A DNA stretch of 64,000 nt from Actinomadura viridilutea (GTDB lineage Bacteria > Actinomycetota > Actinomycetes > Streptosporangiales > Streptosporangiaceae). Both the position numbers and the translations under genes were made by a program. Positions 26,041-34,647 of the stretch are shown here, piece after piece. How positions within the stretch are numbered: position 1 is the first letter of the stretch; each line of letters begins with the position of its first letter. The notes under the pieces were generated by a model. The model was not told the DNA's origin, did not search any database, and saw nothing but the letters and a program-made list of their open reading frames with translations. The stretch lies in assembly GCA_003001795.1 (NCBI GenBank), contig PVNI01000003.1, forward strand, positions 124,001 to 188,000. Reading direction: 5' to 3'.

Positions 26041-27444
26041 GTGGACGCCCTCTACCTGGTCAACGCCCGGATCATCGACGGAAGCGGTTCGGATCCCGTC
26101 CAGGCAGGGTGGATACGCGTCGAGGGCCGGCGCATCACGGGAATGGGCGGGTCACCTGTCCGCACCGGCCGCAACCAGGTCATCGACGTCGGCGGCCGCA
26201 CCGTCCTGCCGGGGCTGATCGACGCCCACACCCACCTCGCGGCCACCGAGATGCTCAACCTGGTGGACACCGTGTCCCGCCCCGTGCTGGCCGCGAAGAC
26301 CTTCGCGAACATGCGTCAGACCCTGGCGGCCGGATTCACCACGGTGCGCGACGCCGGCTTCACCGACTACGGCTTCAAGCAGGCGGTGGAGCGGGGCCTC
26401 GTCCCCGGGCCGCGGATGTTCCTGGCGACCGGCCCCCTGAGCCAGACCGGCGGGCACAGCGACTTCCGCCCGGCCGAGGTGCAGGACCGGCAGCGGCGCA
26501 GCGACGGCCTGTACCACCCGGGAGTGGTCGTCGACGGCGTGCCGCAGTGCCAGTGGGGCGCTCGCGAGGTGCTGCGCCGCGGAGCGGACCAGATCAAGAT
26601 CATGGCCGGGGGCGGCTGCACCTCCCCGACGGACCATGTGACGCACACGCAGTTCACCGCCGAGGAGATCGCGGCCATCGTCCACGAGGCACGGGCCCGG
26701 CGCACCCATGTGATGGCGCACGCCTACACCCCCGAGTCGATCCTGACCTGCGTCGCCGCCGGCGTACGCAGTATCGAGCACGCCAACCTGGTCGACGAGG
26801 AGGCCGCCGAGGCCATGGCCGTCGCCGGCACGTTCGCCGTACCGACCATCGCCACGTTCGATCTCCTCGTCCGCGACGGCCGGGAACACGGGCTCACGGA
26901 AGACAGCGCCGCACAGGCCGCCCTTGTCCTGGAGCGGGCGTACGAGGCCCTGCGCATCCTTCGCGACAAGGGTGTGCGCATCGGTTCGGGCTCGGACGTC
27001 CTCGGCGCGCATCAGCCCTTCAAGGCGCTGGAGCTCCAGCTGAAGGCGTCCGTGCTGGGGCCGATGGACGCCCTCGTGGCCGCGACCAGAACCAACGCCG
27101 AGCTGCTCGGCCTCGACGACCTCGGGACCCTTGCGCCCGGGAAGATCGCCGACCTGGTCGTCGTGGACGGGGACCCGCTCGACGACATCTCGATCCTGCA
27201 GGACAGCGGCCGCATCCACCTGGTCGTCAAGGACGGCCAGGTGGCGGTCGACAGGGCCGGCCTCTCCTCTGTTGCGTCCCAGAGGGTTCGGCGTCTGACG
27301 CCGGAGACGGAAGAGTCGTGTCATGACCACCGCGGTGTCGCCCACGACGATGACGGATCCGCGGAGAAACAGCGAGGCGCGTCGGTCCGGATCCCGCTCC
27401 CACGCCTTGATGATCAAGATGCGGCGCAACGGGCACGTCGCTGA
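26041..27444 (+). CDS. metal-dependent amidohydrolase (prolidase/imidazolonepropionase-like)
   Basis: 467 aa, GTG start with GAAGGAG 8 bases upstream. Amidohydrolase barrel: metal site GLIDAHTHLA (about 58-67), QIKIMAGGG with the probable carboxylated lysine (about 183), MAHAYTPESI and SIEHANLV histidines (about 223-250), and GSGSDVLGAHQP with the final Asp. This subgroup hydrolyses dipeptides of the Xaa-Pro/Xaa-Arg type or cyclic amides. The family fold ends near VKDGQVAVDRAG (about residue 405); the last 60 residues, rich in Arg/Asp/His, look like read-through into the junction sequence at the island edge. Confidence 0.85.
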   Translation: MDALYLVNARIIDGSGSDPVQAGWIRVEGRRITGMGGSPVRTGRNQVIDVGGRTVLPGLIDAHTHLAATEMLNLVDTVSRPVLAAKTFANMRQTLAAGFTTVRDAGFTDYGFKQAVERGLVPGPRMFLATGPLSQTGGHSDFRPAEVQDRQRRSDGLYHPGVVVDGVPQCQWGAREVLRRGADQIKIMAGGGCTSPTDHVTHTQFTAEEIAAIVHEARARRTHVMAHAYTPESILTCVAAGVRSIEHANLVDEEAAEAMAVAGTFAVPTIATFDLLVRDGREHGLTEDSAAQAALVLERAYEALRILRDKGVRIGSGSDVLGAHQPFKALELQLKASVLGPMDALVAATRTNAELLGLDDLGTLAPGKIADLVVVDGDPLDDISILQDSGRIHLVVKDGQVAVDRAGLSSVASQRVRRLTPETEESCHDHRGVAHDDDGSAEKQRGASVRIPLPRLDDQDAAQRARR

Positions 27445-27528
27445 CCGCACCGACAGGCGAATCGGCGGATCGACGTGTGGGTTTCGATGTCGTTGAGGAA
27501 GCCGCGCCGCGGGAACCGGGCTGACGCC

Positions 27529-27652
27529 CGCTGACGTCCCGCGTGCCCGTCGGCCGGGGTCCGCGTGCGCGGCGCGCCTCCGCGCCGGGCGCGCCGCGCA
27601 CGCGCGGGCCGGGGCGCGGGCGCCGGCGGGTCGCCGCCCTTCCCCGGAGAGC
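27529..27652 (+). repeat. right copy of duplicated spacer (island border)
   Basis: Partner of 9601-9723. Here the spacer continues through 27653-27722, a 70-bp segment absent from the left copy, which holds an inverted repeat, a ribosome site and the start codon of the aldehyde dehydrogenase gene. Confidence 0.8.
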
Positions 27653-27666
27653 GAACCAAGCATACG

Positions 27667-27680
27667 CTTGCTCAAGCAAG
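27667..27680. promoter_or_regulatory. inverted repeat before the aldehyde dehydrogenase gene
   Basis: CTTGCT-CA-AGCAAG, perfect 6-bp arms, 30 bases upstream of the start codon; a TetR-type operator by appearance. The left remnant has lost exactly this region. Confidence 0.5.
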
Positions 27681-27710
27681 GACGGCGTGCGGTTCCGGGA
27701 GGGGACGGCG

Positions 27711-29159
27711 ATGACCAGGCGGCTGCGGGAGTACGGCAACCTGATCGGCGGCGAGCTGCGCCCCGCCGCCGACGGCGGCGCGCTCGACTCGATCGATCCG
27801 GCGACCGGCGAGGTCTGGGCGCGCGTCCCGCGCGGCCGCGCCGCCGACGCCGAGGCGGCCGTGGCCGCCGCCCGCGCCGCCTTCCCGGCGTGGTCGGCGC
27901 TGCCCGCCGCCGCCCGCGCCTCCTACCTGCGCAAGGTCGCCGAGGTGTTCGCCCGGCACGCCCGGGAGCTGGCCGAGCTGGAGACCCGCGACAACGGCCG
28001 CGTCATCAGCGAGACCGCCGGACGCGACCTGCCCGGGATGACCCACCTGTGGAACGCCGCCGCCGCGGAATGCGTCCGCGCGGCCGAGGGGCGCGGCGTC
28101 GACTTCGGACCCGGCGTGCAGGGGGTGACGCGCCGCGAGCCGTACGGGGTGACGGTGGGCATCATCCCGTGGAACTCCCCCATCTCCACGCTGTCGGCCA
28201 AGGCGGCGTGGGCGCTGGCCGCGGGCAACACCGTCATCATCAAGCCCGCCGAACAGGCGGCCGTCTCGTCCCTGCGCGTCGGCGAGCTGCTGCGCGAGGT
28301 GCTGCCGCCCGGCGTGCTCAACATCGTCTCGGGGCTGGGCGAGGAGGTCGGCGACCCGCTGGTGCGCAGCCGGGGCGTCGACAAGGTCAGCCTGACCGGC
28401 TCGGTGGACACCGCGAAGATCATCACTCGGGCGTCGGCGGACGCGCTCAAGCCGCTGGCCCTGGAGCTGGGCGGCAAGTCCCCCAACATCGTCTTCGCCG
28501 ACGCCGACCTGGACCGGGCCGCGCCGGGCGTCACCACGCAGGCGATCTTCACCCCGAACGCCGGGCAGATCTGCTACGGCGGCTCCCGGGTGCTGATCCA
28601 GCGGCCCGTGTACGAGGAGATGATCGAGCGGATGCGGGCCATCGCCGCGGGCATCCGCCTCGGCGACCCGATGTCCCCCGACACCACGATGGGCCCGATC
28701 GTCTCCCGCGAGCAGTACGAGCGCGTGACGTCCTACCTGGAGATCGGCGTGAAGGAGGGCGCCGAGCTGGTGTTCGGCGGACGGTCCGGCGCCGAGCTGG
28801 TCGAGGAGCGCCTGGCCGGGGGCTACTGGGTGGAGCCGACGCTGTTCGCCACGACCGACAACGGGCTGCGCATCTGCCAGGAGGAGATCTTCGGCCCGGT
28901 CGCCGTGGCCATCCCGTTCGACACCGAGGAGGAGGCCGTCGCGATCGCCAACGACTCCTCCTACGGGCTGGCCGCGGGCGTGTGGACGCGCGACCTGGGT
29001 ACCGCGCACCGCATGTTCCGCGCCCTGGAGGCCGGCACCGTCTGGATCAACACGTTCCGAAAGGTGCTGTTCCCCCTGGAAGGCACCAAGGACAGCGGGT
29101 ACGGCAACGACTCCCTGCTCGCCTACACGCGCGAGAAGGCGGGCCTGTTCGAGTTCTGA
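27711..29159 (+). CDS. aldehyde dehydrogenase
   Basis: 482 aa. IIPWNSPISTLSAKAAWALAAGNTVIIKPAEQ (about 151-182), LTGSVDTAKII, LALELGGKSPN with Glu252, and NAGQICYGGSRV with catalytic Cys288. The C-terminal region is WINTFRKVLFPLEGTKDSGYG. It belongs to the broad NAD(P)-dependent ALDH group; substrate unknown. GGGAGGGG precedes the ATG by 6 bases. This is the intact parent of the scrambled remnant at 9724-10082, and was probably next to helR before the island arrived. Confidence 0.9.
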   Translation: MTRRLREYGNLIGGELRPAADGGALDSIDPATGEVWARVPRGRAADAEAAVAAARAAFPAWSALPAAARASYLRKVAEVFARHARELAELETRDNGRVISETAGRDLPGMTHLWNAAAAECVRAAEGRGVDFGPGVQGVTRREPYGVTVGIIPWNSPISTLSAKAAWALAAGNTVIIKPAEQAAVSSLRVGELLREVLPPGVLNIVSGLGEEVGDPLVRSRGVDKVSLTGSVDTAKIITRASADALKPLALELGGKSPNIVFADADLDRAAPGVTTQAIFTPNAGQICYGGSRVLIQRPVYEEMIERMRAIAAGIRLGDPMSPDTTMGPIVSREQYERVTSYLEIGVKEGAELVFGGRSGAELVEERLAGGYWVEPTLFATTDNGLRICQEEIFGPVAVAIPFDTEEEAVAIANDSSYGLAAGVWTRDLGTAHRMFRALEAGTVWINTFRKVLFPLEGTKDSGYGNDSLLAYTREKAGLFEF

Positions 29160-29207
29160 GGGCTCCGGCGCCGGCCGGACGCCGGCGCGGCGGACCGCCC
29201 CGCGAAC

Positions 29208-29254
29208 GCCGGGCTCCCGGCGCGCCCCGGGAGGGCGGCGCGCCGGGAGCCGGC
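29208..29254. terminator. strong hairpin between convergent genes
   Basis: Arms 29208-29226 and 29237-29254 pair over 18 bp with one bulged G (left GCCGGGCTCCCGGCGCGCC). It serves the aldehyde dehydrogenase gene from one side and the peptidase gene from the other. Confidence 0.7.
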
Positions 29255-29263
29255 GTCAGGCGG

Positions 29264-31228
29264 TCAGGAGAACCGCTTGGGCTGCTTGGGCAGCACCACG
29301 TGGGACGGACCGCGCCAGGCGCCCTGCTCCGGCGCGACCAGCGTGGACACGGACTCCTCGCCGAGGACGACGGGGACGGCGACCGAGCTGCCCGCCAGGT
29401 CGACCGTCACCTGGGCGCCGGTGGGCGTCTCGGTGTTGTAGTCGGCGTCGGTGCCGGCGATGATCAGCGCCAGCCGGTGCCCCTTCTTGAACACGTACTC
29501 CTGCGCGAGCGTCTGCCAGCGCACGCGGTAGTACTTGCCGGGGGTCAGCGGGGTCGGGTGGCTGAGCGAGGCGCGGTTCTGGGCGTCCAGCCAGCCGCGC
29601 GCGACGACGTTGACGTCCGAGGTGACCGTCTTGGTGCGGGTCTGCCGGTAGCAGGCGTCGTCGTCGGCGGTGCTCTCACCGTGGCAGCTCTCGGTGGTCA
29701 GCGTCTCGATGCCCTCGCCCGAGCCGAGGTAGTCGACGCGGGTGTCGGTGCCGTAGTCCACCAGCAGCGCGGTGAGGTTGGCGGTCGGCTTGTCCAGCTT
29801 CACCTTGAGGTCCGCGGTGGGCGTGCCGGACAGGCGCACGTCGCGCGGCAGCGGCGCCGACACGAACGACAGCCGGTACGGCTTGGCCGCCGTCGGGTCG
29901 GAGACCAGGTCGCCCTCGGTGTACCCGGCGCCCCGCGGGCCGGGCGCGTCGGTGTACGTGCCGGTGGCGCCGCGCGCGGCGGGCTTGAGGCCCAGGGTGC
30001 CGTCGGCGCCGGGACGCAGCCGCAGCGTGCGGGCGGACGGGGTCGGCCAGTCCGCCTGGGTGATCCACCGGTCCGGAGCGATCTCGATGTCGACGCGCGG
30101 CTGCCGCAGCACGTCGTTGTTGATCTTGTGCAGCTCGTGGTCGAACCACTTGTGCAGCGTGGCGATCCACTCCTCGCGGCGCGTGTCGAACGGGTCGACG
30201 TGGCCGCGCTGCGACAGCCACAGCTTGCGGGTCACGCCGCGCTTGGCCAGGCCCGCCCACCACTGGGCGAAGTGGTTGGTCTTGACGTTCAGGTCGTTGA
30301 CGCCGTGGTAGGCGAACACGCTGGCCCGCACGTTGCCGACCTCGCCCACCGTGCCCTTCCGGTAGTTGGACTCGGCCCAGTAGGCGTTGTAGTTGCCGGT
30401 CGCGTCGTCCTCGCCCTCGTCGAGCTCGGCGCGGACGGCGGCGCACTTGGCCGGGTCGTCGGTGTCGACGTAGTCGGCCAGCCAGGGCTGCTCGTCCTCC
30501 CAGTACTTGACGCCGTTCATCCGGCTGTAGTCGTACCAGCTGCTGATCGCCGAGATGGGGACGATGGTCTCCAGGCCCCGCACGCCGGTGGCGGCCACGC
30601 CGTTGGCCAGCGTGCCGTCGTACGACTTGCCGATCATGCCGGTGCGGCCGGTGGTCCAGGTCGCCCGCACCGGGTCGCCGTCCGGCGTGTAGGCCTTGGC
30701 CCGGCCGTTCAGCCAGTCGATGACGGCCTTGACGCCCAGCACGTCCGGCGCGCCGCCGCTGGTCGGGCAGCCGTCCGACTTCGTCGTGCCGATCATGTCG
30801 ACGGCCACGAAGGCGTACCCGCGGGGCACGAAGTAGTTGTCATAAAACAGCGGGAACTTCACCGGGTTCCCGGCCGCGTCGTAGACCTTGCGCTCGCTCT
30901 CGTTGCCGCGCCCGGCGTTGTCGTAGTACGGGCTGGCGTCCATGATGACCGGCACCTTGAGGCCCCGCTGGGTCTCCTTGGGCCGGATGATGTCGACGTT
31001 GACGCGGTCGCGCTTGCCGTCGCGGTCGCTGTCGATCGGCGACTCGACGTACACGTGCTCGCGGATCGCGTCGGCGTAGGAGAAGACCGGCTGGGTCACG
31101 CCGCCCTTCACCACGATCTTGGGCGCGGCCGCCGCGTCGGCCGCGCCGCCCGCGCCGGCCAGGGCGACGCCGGTCGCCAACGTCACCGCGACGGTCCGCC
31201 GGGTCCGTCTCAGGGATCTCCTGGGCAA
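29264..31228 (-). CDS. secreted Xaa-Pro dipeptidyl-peptidase (PepX/CocE family)
   Basis: 654 aa from a TTG start chosen because GGAGG lies 6 bases upstream and the protein then opens with a normal signal peptide (MPRRSLRRTRRTVAVTLATG... with Ala-rich cleavage site near residue 36). An alpha/beta-hydrolase domain with catalytic Ser202 in GKSYDG, Asp312 in GVNDLN and His343 in GHVDPF is followed by the jelly-roll X-Pro C-terminal domain (from about 400, SGTPTADLKVKLDKPTANLTALLVDYG). Cleaves X-Pro dipeptides from extracellular peptides. Monocistronic. Confidence 0.92.
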   Translation of the reverse strand: MPRRSLRRTRRTVAVTLATGVALAGAGGAADAAAAPKIVVKGGVTQPVFSYADAIREHVYVESPIDSDRDGKRDRVNVDIIRPKETQRGLKVPVIMDASPYYDNAGRGNESERKVYDAAGNPVKFPLFYDNYFVPRGYAFVAVDMIGTTKSDGCPTSGGAPDVLGVKAVIDWLNGRAKAYTPDGDPVRATWTTGRTGMIGKSYDGTLANGVAATGVRGLETIVPISAISSWYDYSRMNGVKYWEDEQPWLADYVDTDDPAKCAAVRAELDEGEDDATGNYNAYWAESNYRKGTVGEVGNVRASVFAYHGVNDLNVKTNHFAQWWAGLAKRGVTRKLWLSQRGHVDPFDTRREEWIATLHKWFDHELHKINNDVLRQPRVDIEIAPDRWITQADWPTPSARTLRLRPGADGTLGLKPAARGATGTYTDAPGPRGAGYTEGDLVSDPTAAKPYRLSFVSAPLPRDVRLSGTPTADLKVKLDKPTANLTALLVDYGTDTRVDYLGSGEGIETLTTESCHGESTADDDACYRQTRTKTVTSDVNVVARGWLDAQNRASLSHPTPLTPGKYYRVRWQTLAQEYVFKKGHRLALIIAGTDADYNTETPTGAQVTVDLAGSSVAVPVVLGEESVSTLVAPEQGAWRGPSHVVLPKQPKRFS

Positions 31229-31583
31229 CCCGCACCTCCGTGTCTCGTTGATCGCTACGGAGGCACAGGCAACACCGTGCGCGGGGCCAGGTAAAGATCG
31301 ATCGCGCACGAACCGCGGCCGGTTTTGGTCATTTGTTGCCGTTGCACCGGGCTCGCCGCCTGAAATGTTCCTTGACGTCCGTTTGCCTGGCGGCGGGCGC
31401 GCTGTCGCGGCCATAGCGCGCGCCGTTCTCGGGCTCCAGGAGATGGGGCGTTCGCGAGCGGCCGACTCGGGGGCGAGGCGGACCGCGCACGCTGACGCTC
31501 GACGACCTGACGCACATCCCCGAGGACGGCGAGCCGGTCGACGGTGATCGATGCGGTGCTTCTTTCGGCGGGGAAACCGCGGG
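31229..31583. other. upstream region of the peptidase gene
   Basis: 355 bases. It must contain the promoter of the divergently oriented peptidase gene; the segment 31320-31385 is less GC-rich than its surroundings. No gene or clear repeat was identified. Confidence 0.4.
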
Positions 31584-32642
31584 TCAGGAGCGCCGATCGG
31601 TGTCCTTGCTGGGTTGGACGCGCTTGGGCTCGCCGGGCATCTTCGGGTAGTTCGGGGGATAGGGCATGTCGCCCAGGCCGCGGTCCCGCTCGTCGCGGTC
31701 GGCCATCTCCAGCAGGGGCTCCAGGGAGAAGGCGCGGTCGTCGATGGCGGCGTGCAGGTCGCCCGCCTCGGCGAAGCGGGCGGGCATGGTGGCGATGGTG
31801 AAGTCCTCGGGCGCCACGTCGGCCAGCTCCTCCCAGGCGACCGGCGCGGAGACCGGGGCGTGCGGCAGCGGGCGGACGCTGTAGGCCGAGGCGATCGTGC
31901 GGTCGCGGGCGTTCTGGTTGAAGTCGATGAAGATCTGCTCGCCGCGCTCCTCCTTCCACCACCGGGTGGTGACCAGGGCGGGGGCGCGGCGCTCCACCTC
32001 GCGGCCGAACGCCAGCGCCGCGCGGCGGACCTCGGTGAACGTCCAGCGCGGCTCGATGCGCACGTAGATGTGCACGCCCGCCTTCCCCGAGGTCTTGACG
32101 AAGGCGGTGTAGCCGAGCTCGTCCAGCAGCTCGCGGACCGGGCCGAGCGCCACCCGCACCGCGTCGGCGAAGCCGGTGCCGGGCTGCGGGTCCAGATCGA
32201 TGCGCAGCTCGTCGGGGTGGTCGACGTCGGCGGCGCGCACCGGCCAGGGGTGGAAGGTCAGCGTGCCCAGGTTGGCCGCCCAGGCGATCACGGCGACCTC
32301 GGTGGGGCACACCTCGTCGGCGGACCGGCCGCTGGGGAAGTCGATGCGCGTGGACGCCACCCATTCGGGCGCCCCCTTGGGCAGGCGCTTCTGGTAGAAC
32401 GCGTCGGCGCCGCGCGGGTTGTCGCGGGTGGCCAGCCGGGCGCCCTCGAACACACCGCCGGGCCACCGTTCCAGCGTGGTGGGCCGGTCGCGCGTGGCGC
32501 GCAGGATGCCCTCCCCCACGGCCACGAAGTACTCCACCAGCTGCCGCTTGGTGTAGCCCGGCCGCGGGAAGTAGACCTTGTCGGGATTGCTGACCCGGAC
32601 GAGGCGCTCCCCCACCCGGATCTCGATGCTCGGCGCGCCCAT
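31584..32642 (-). CDS. LigD-like polymerase/primase domain protein
   Basis: 352 aa, a stand-alone archaeo-eukaryotic-primase-type PolDom as found in mycobacterial LigD/PrimC proteins. Motifs: [17 protein letters not shown] (about 16-32), [27 protein letters not shown] with the catalytic DLD (about 131-157), [12 protein letters not shown] (motif with Ser/His, about 184-195) and [19 protein letters not shown]. It adds ribo- or deoxynucleotides at breaks. It lacks the ligase and nuclease domains of full LigD; the LigC-type ligase at 3852 could supply sealing. Confidence 0.9.
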   Translation of the reverse strand: MGAPSIEIRVGERLVRVSNPDKVYFPRPGYTKRQLVEYFVAVGEGILRATRDRPTTLERWPGGVFEGARLATRDNPRGADAFYQKRLPKGAPEWVASTRIDFPSGRSADEVCPTEVAVIAWAANLGTLTFHPWPVRAADVDHPDELRIDLDPQPGTGFADAVRVALGPVRELLDELGYTAFVKTSGKAGVHIYVRIEPRWTFTEVRRAALAFGREVERRAPALVTTRWWKEERGEQIFIDFNQNARDRTIASAYSVRPLPHAPVSAPVAWEELADVAPEDFTIATMPARFAEAGDLHAAIDDRAFSLEPLLEMADRDERDRGLGDMPYPPNYPKMPGEPKRVQPSKDTDRRS

Positions 32643-32743
32643 GCTGGCACGCTAACCCACGCCGCCGACATTTCCCCAGGCCAGGCCGCCGCCGGCCCCG
32701 TCTCGGGCATGCCGGCGCGGCGCCGGCGGGGTACGGTCGGAAC

Positions 32744-33145
32744 ATGGAGAAGATCCGCAAGAGCGACGAGGAGTGGCGGGCGCAGCTGACGCCGGAGGAG
32801 TACCACGTGCTCCGGGAAGGCGGGACGGAGCGGCCGTTCACCGGCGAGTACAACGACACCAAGACCGTGGGGGTGTACCGCTGCCGGGCCTGCGGCGCCG
32901 AGCTGTTCCGGTCGGAGGCCAAGTTCGAGTCCCACTGCGGCTGGCCGGCGTTCTTCGAGCCCGCCGAGTCGGAGGCGGTCACCCTCCACGAGGACCGGTC
33001 CCTCGGCATGGTGCGCACCGAGGTGCGGTGCGCGGCCTGCGACTCCCACCTCGGGCACGTCTTCCACGGGGAGGGCTACCCCACCCCGACCGACGACCGC
33101 TACTGCATCAACAGCATCAGCCTCAGGCTGGAGCCCGCCGAGTGA
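32744..33145 (+). CDS. msrB: peptide-methionine (R)-S-oxide reductase
   Basis: 133 aa, standard MsrB length. Zinc ligands Cys47/Cys50 and Cys96/Cys99, SHCGWPAFF with a second conserved Cys65, GHVFHGEG, and RYCINSISL with catalytic Cys121. Reduces methionine-R-sulfoxide in cytoplasmic proteins using thioredoxin. Its own promoter lies in the 100-bp gap from the divergent polymerase-domain gene, and a bidirectional terminator follows. Confidence 0.95.
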   Translation: MEKIRKSDEEWRAQLTPEEYHVLREGGTERPFTGEYNDTKTVGVYRCRACGAELFRSEAKFESHCGWPAFFEPAESEAVTLHEDRSLGMVRTEVRCAACDSHLGHVFHGEGYPTPTDDRYCINSISLRLEPAE

Positions 33146-33148
33146 TCG

Positions 33149-33177
33149 GCGTCCCCGCCCGGCGCGGGCGGGGACGC
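33149..33177. terminator. bidirectional hairpin terminator
   Basis: Perfect 12-bp arms GCGTCCCCGCCC / GGGCGGGGACGC with loop GGCGC, between the convergent msrB and the gene ending at 33191. Confidence 0.75.
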
Positions 33178-33190
33178 GGGAACGGTCCAG

Positions 33191-33808
33191 TCAGCGGGTC
33201 TCATCAACGGTGCAGTCGTCCTTGTCGTTCTGCTTGTTGGCCAGCACGACGCTGCCGTTGTCCGGGCTCTTGCCGTGGACGAACACGCGCGGCGCGTCGT
33301 CGCCGCCCTCCTGGAGGAACTCGGTGGTCCACTCGCACAGCGAGACGGCGGGCTCGGAGTTCTCGTCGCCCTCCTCCAGGTCGGTGTAGACCCGCAGGAG
33401 GCCGCCGGTGCGCCGGACCTCCTCGACATGCTTGGTGATCTTCTTGTCGGGGTCCTTGCGCTCGAAGTACGGCAGCGCGTCGGGCACCTCGTCGGGGTCG
33501 CCGGCGGGGGCGGCCGGCGCGGTCGTCCCGGCCGCGGCCCGGTCGGCGCCGGACGCCGGGGAGCGCTGCGCGCCGCGCTCGGCCGCGACCTCGGCCCGCG
33601 GCGGCTCGTCGCCGCCCGCGGCCGACACGACGGCCACGGCCGCCACGCCCATCAGCGCCAGCGAGGCCGCCCCGGCCCCGGCGGCCTGCAGTTTGCGCCT
33701 GCCCGACTCCCCCAGCGCCTCCTTGACCATCCGGTCCAGTCGGACGGCCAGCTCGGACGGCGGCTTGGCGTGCCTGCCACGCGCGTGCTTCGGGCGAGCC
33801 TTGGTCAC
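33191..33808 (-). CDS. single-pass membrane protein of unknown function
   Basis: 205 aa from a GTG start. A basic cytoplasmic N-terminus (TKARPKHARGRHAKPPSELAVRLDRMVKEAL) is followed by one membrane span (about 45-65, AGAASLALMGVAAVAVVSAAGG), a Pro/Ala/Gly linker, and an acidic outer domain (about 105-205) with two Cys (SLCEWTTEF, DDCTVDETR). No known family recognised. It follows hemQ by 137 bases on the same strand, so co-transcription with the heme genes is possible. Confidence 0.7.
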   Translation of the reverse strand: MTKARPKHARGRHAKPPSELAVRLDRMVKEALGESGRRKLQAAGAGAASLALMGVAAVAVVSAAGGDEPPRAEVAAERGAQRSPASGADRAAAGTTAPAAPAGDPDEVPDALPYFERKDPDKKITKHVEEVRRTGGLLRVYTDLEEGDENSEPAVSLCEWTTEFLQEGGDDAPRVFVHGKSPDNGSVVLANKQNDKDDCTVDETR

Positions 33809-33945
33809 GCGCCGCACTCTACAGGCACTTCGCCGAAGGTTCCGGCCAGACGGGACAACGCGGGAGCGCCCGGTCCCGGCCCGGTCCCGGCGTCCGGTCG
33901 CGGACGCTTCGCCGCGGCCGGACGCGTCGCCGAGCCGGAGGGCCG

Positions 33946-34647
33946 TTACGGAAGGCCGGCGACCAGCTCGGACAGCGGCTTGCGGCGGCCGGTGTAGAAC
34001 GGGATCTCGTGGCGGACGTGCAGCCGGGCCTTCGCCCCGCGCAGGTGCCGCATGAGGTCGACGATGCGGTGCAGCTCGTCGGCCTCGAACGCCAGGATCC
34101 ACTCGTAGTCGCCGAGGGCGAAGGAGGCGACGGTGTTGGCGCGCACGTCCGGGAAGCTCCGGGCCATCTGGCCGTGCTCGGCGAGCATGGCGCGGCGCTC
34201 CTCGTCCGGCAGCACGTACCAGTCGTAGGACCGGACGAAGGGGTACACGCACACGTAGGAGCGCGGCTCCTCCTCCGCCAGGAACGCCGGGATGTGGCTC
34301 TTGTTGAACTCTGCCGGGCGGTGCAGCGCCATCACCGACCACACCGGCTCGCTGGCGCGGCCCAGCGCGGTGCGCCGGAACCGGGAGTAGACCTCCTGCA
34401 GGTCGTCGGAGCTGGGGGCGTGCCACCAGAACATGTAGTCGGCGTCGGCCCGCAGGCCGGCGACGTCGTAGACCCCGCGGGTGGTCACGCCCTTCTGGGC
34501 GGCCTGGTCGAGCAGGTCCTGCACCTCGGCGGCGTGGCCCTCGGCGACCTCACCGGGCGTCCTCACCCGGAAGACCGACCACATCGTGTAGCGGATCACC
34601 TGGTTCAGGTCGCGCGCCTTGGGCTTGCTCGCCTTCTCCGTTGCCAT
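33946..34647 (-). CDS. hemQ: coproheme decarboxylase (HemQ/ChdC)
   Basis: 233 aa of the chlorite-dismutase fold, actinobacterial HemQ type. Hallmarks: [12 protein letters not shown] near the N-terminus, [15 protein letters not shown] (about 72-86), [21 protein letters not shown] and the C-terminal [12 protein letters not shown]. It performs the H2O2-dependent decarboxylation of coproheme to heme b, the last step of the coproporphyrin-dependent pathway. Together with HemE and HemY on the same strand it forms a heme operon. Its start lies inside the 3' end of hemY (98-bp overlap). Confidence 0.94.
   Translation of the reverse strand: MATEKASKPKARDLNQVIRYTMWSVFRVRTPGEVAEGHAAEVQDLLDQAAQKGVTTRGVYDVAGLRADADYMFWWHAPSSDDLQEVYSRFRRTALGRASEPVWSVMALHRPAEFNKSHIPAFLAEEEPRSYVCVYPFVRSYDWYVLPDEERRAMLAEHGQMARSFPDVRANTVASFALGDYEWILAFEADELHRIVDLMRHLRGAKARLHVRHEIPFYTGRRKPLSELVAGLP

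Noticed and set aside
9601..27652. Island borders as ends of an insertion sequence or integrative element
   Set aside because: No transposase, integrase, terminal inverted repeats or tRNA were found at either edge; the repeats are host spacer and ALDH sequence.
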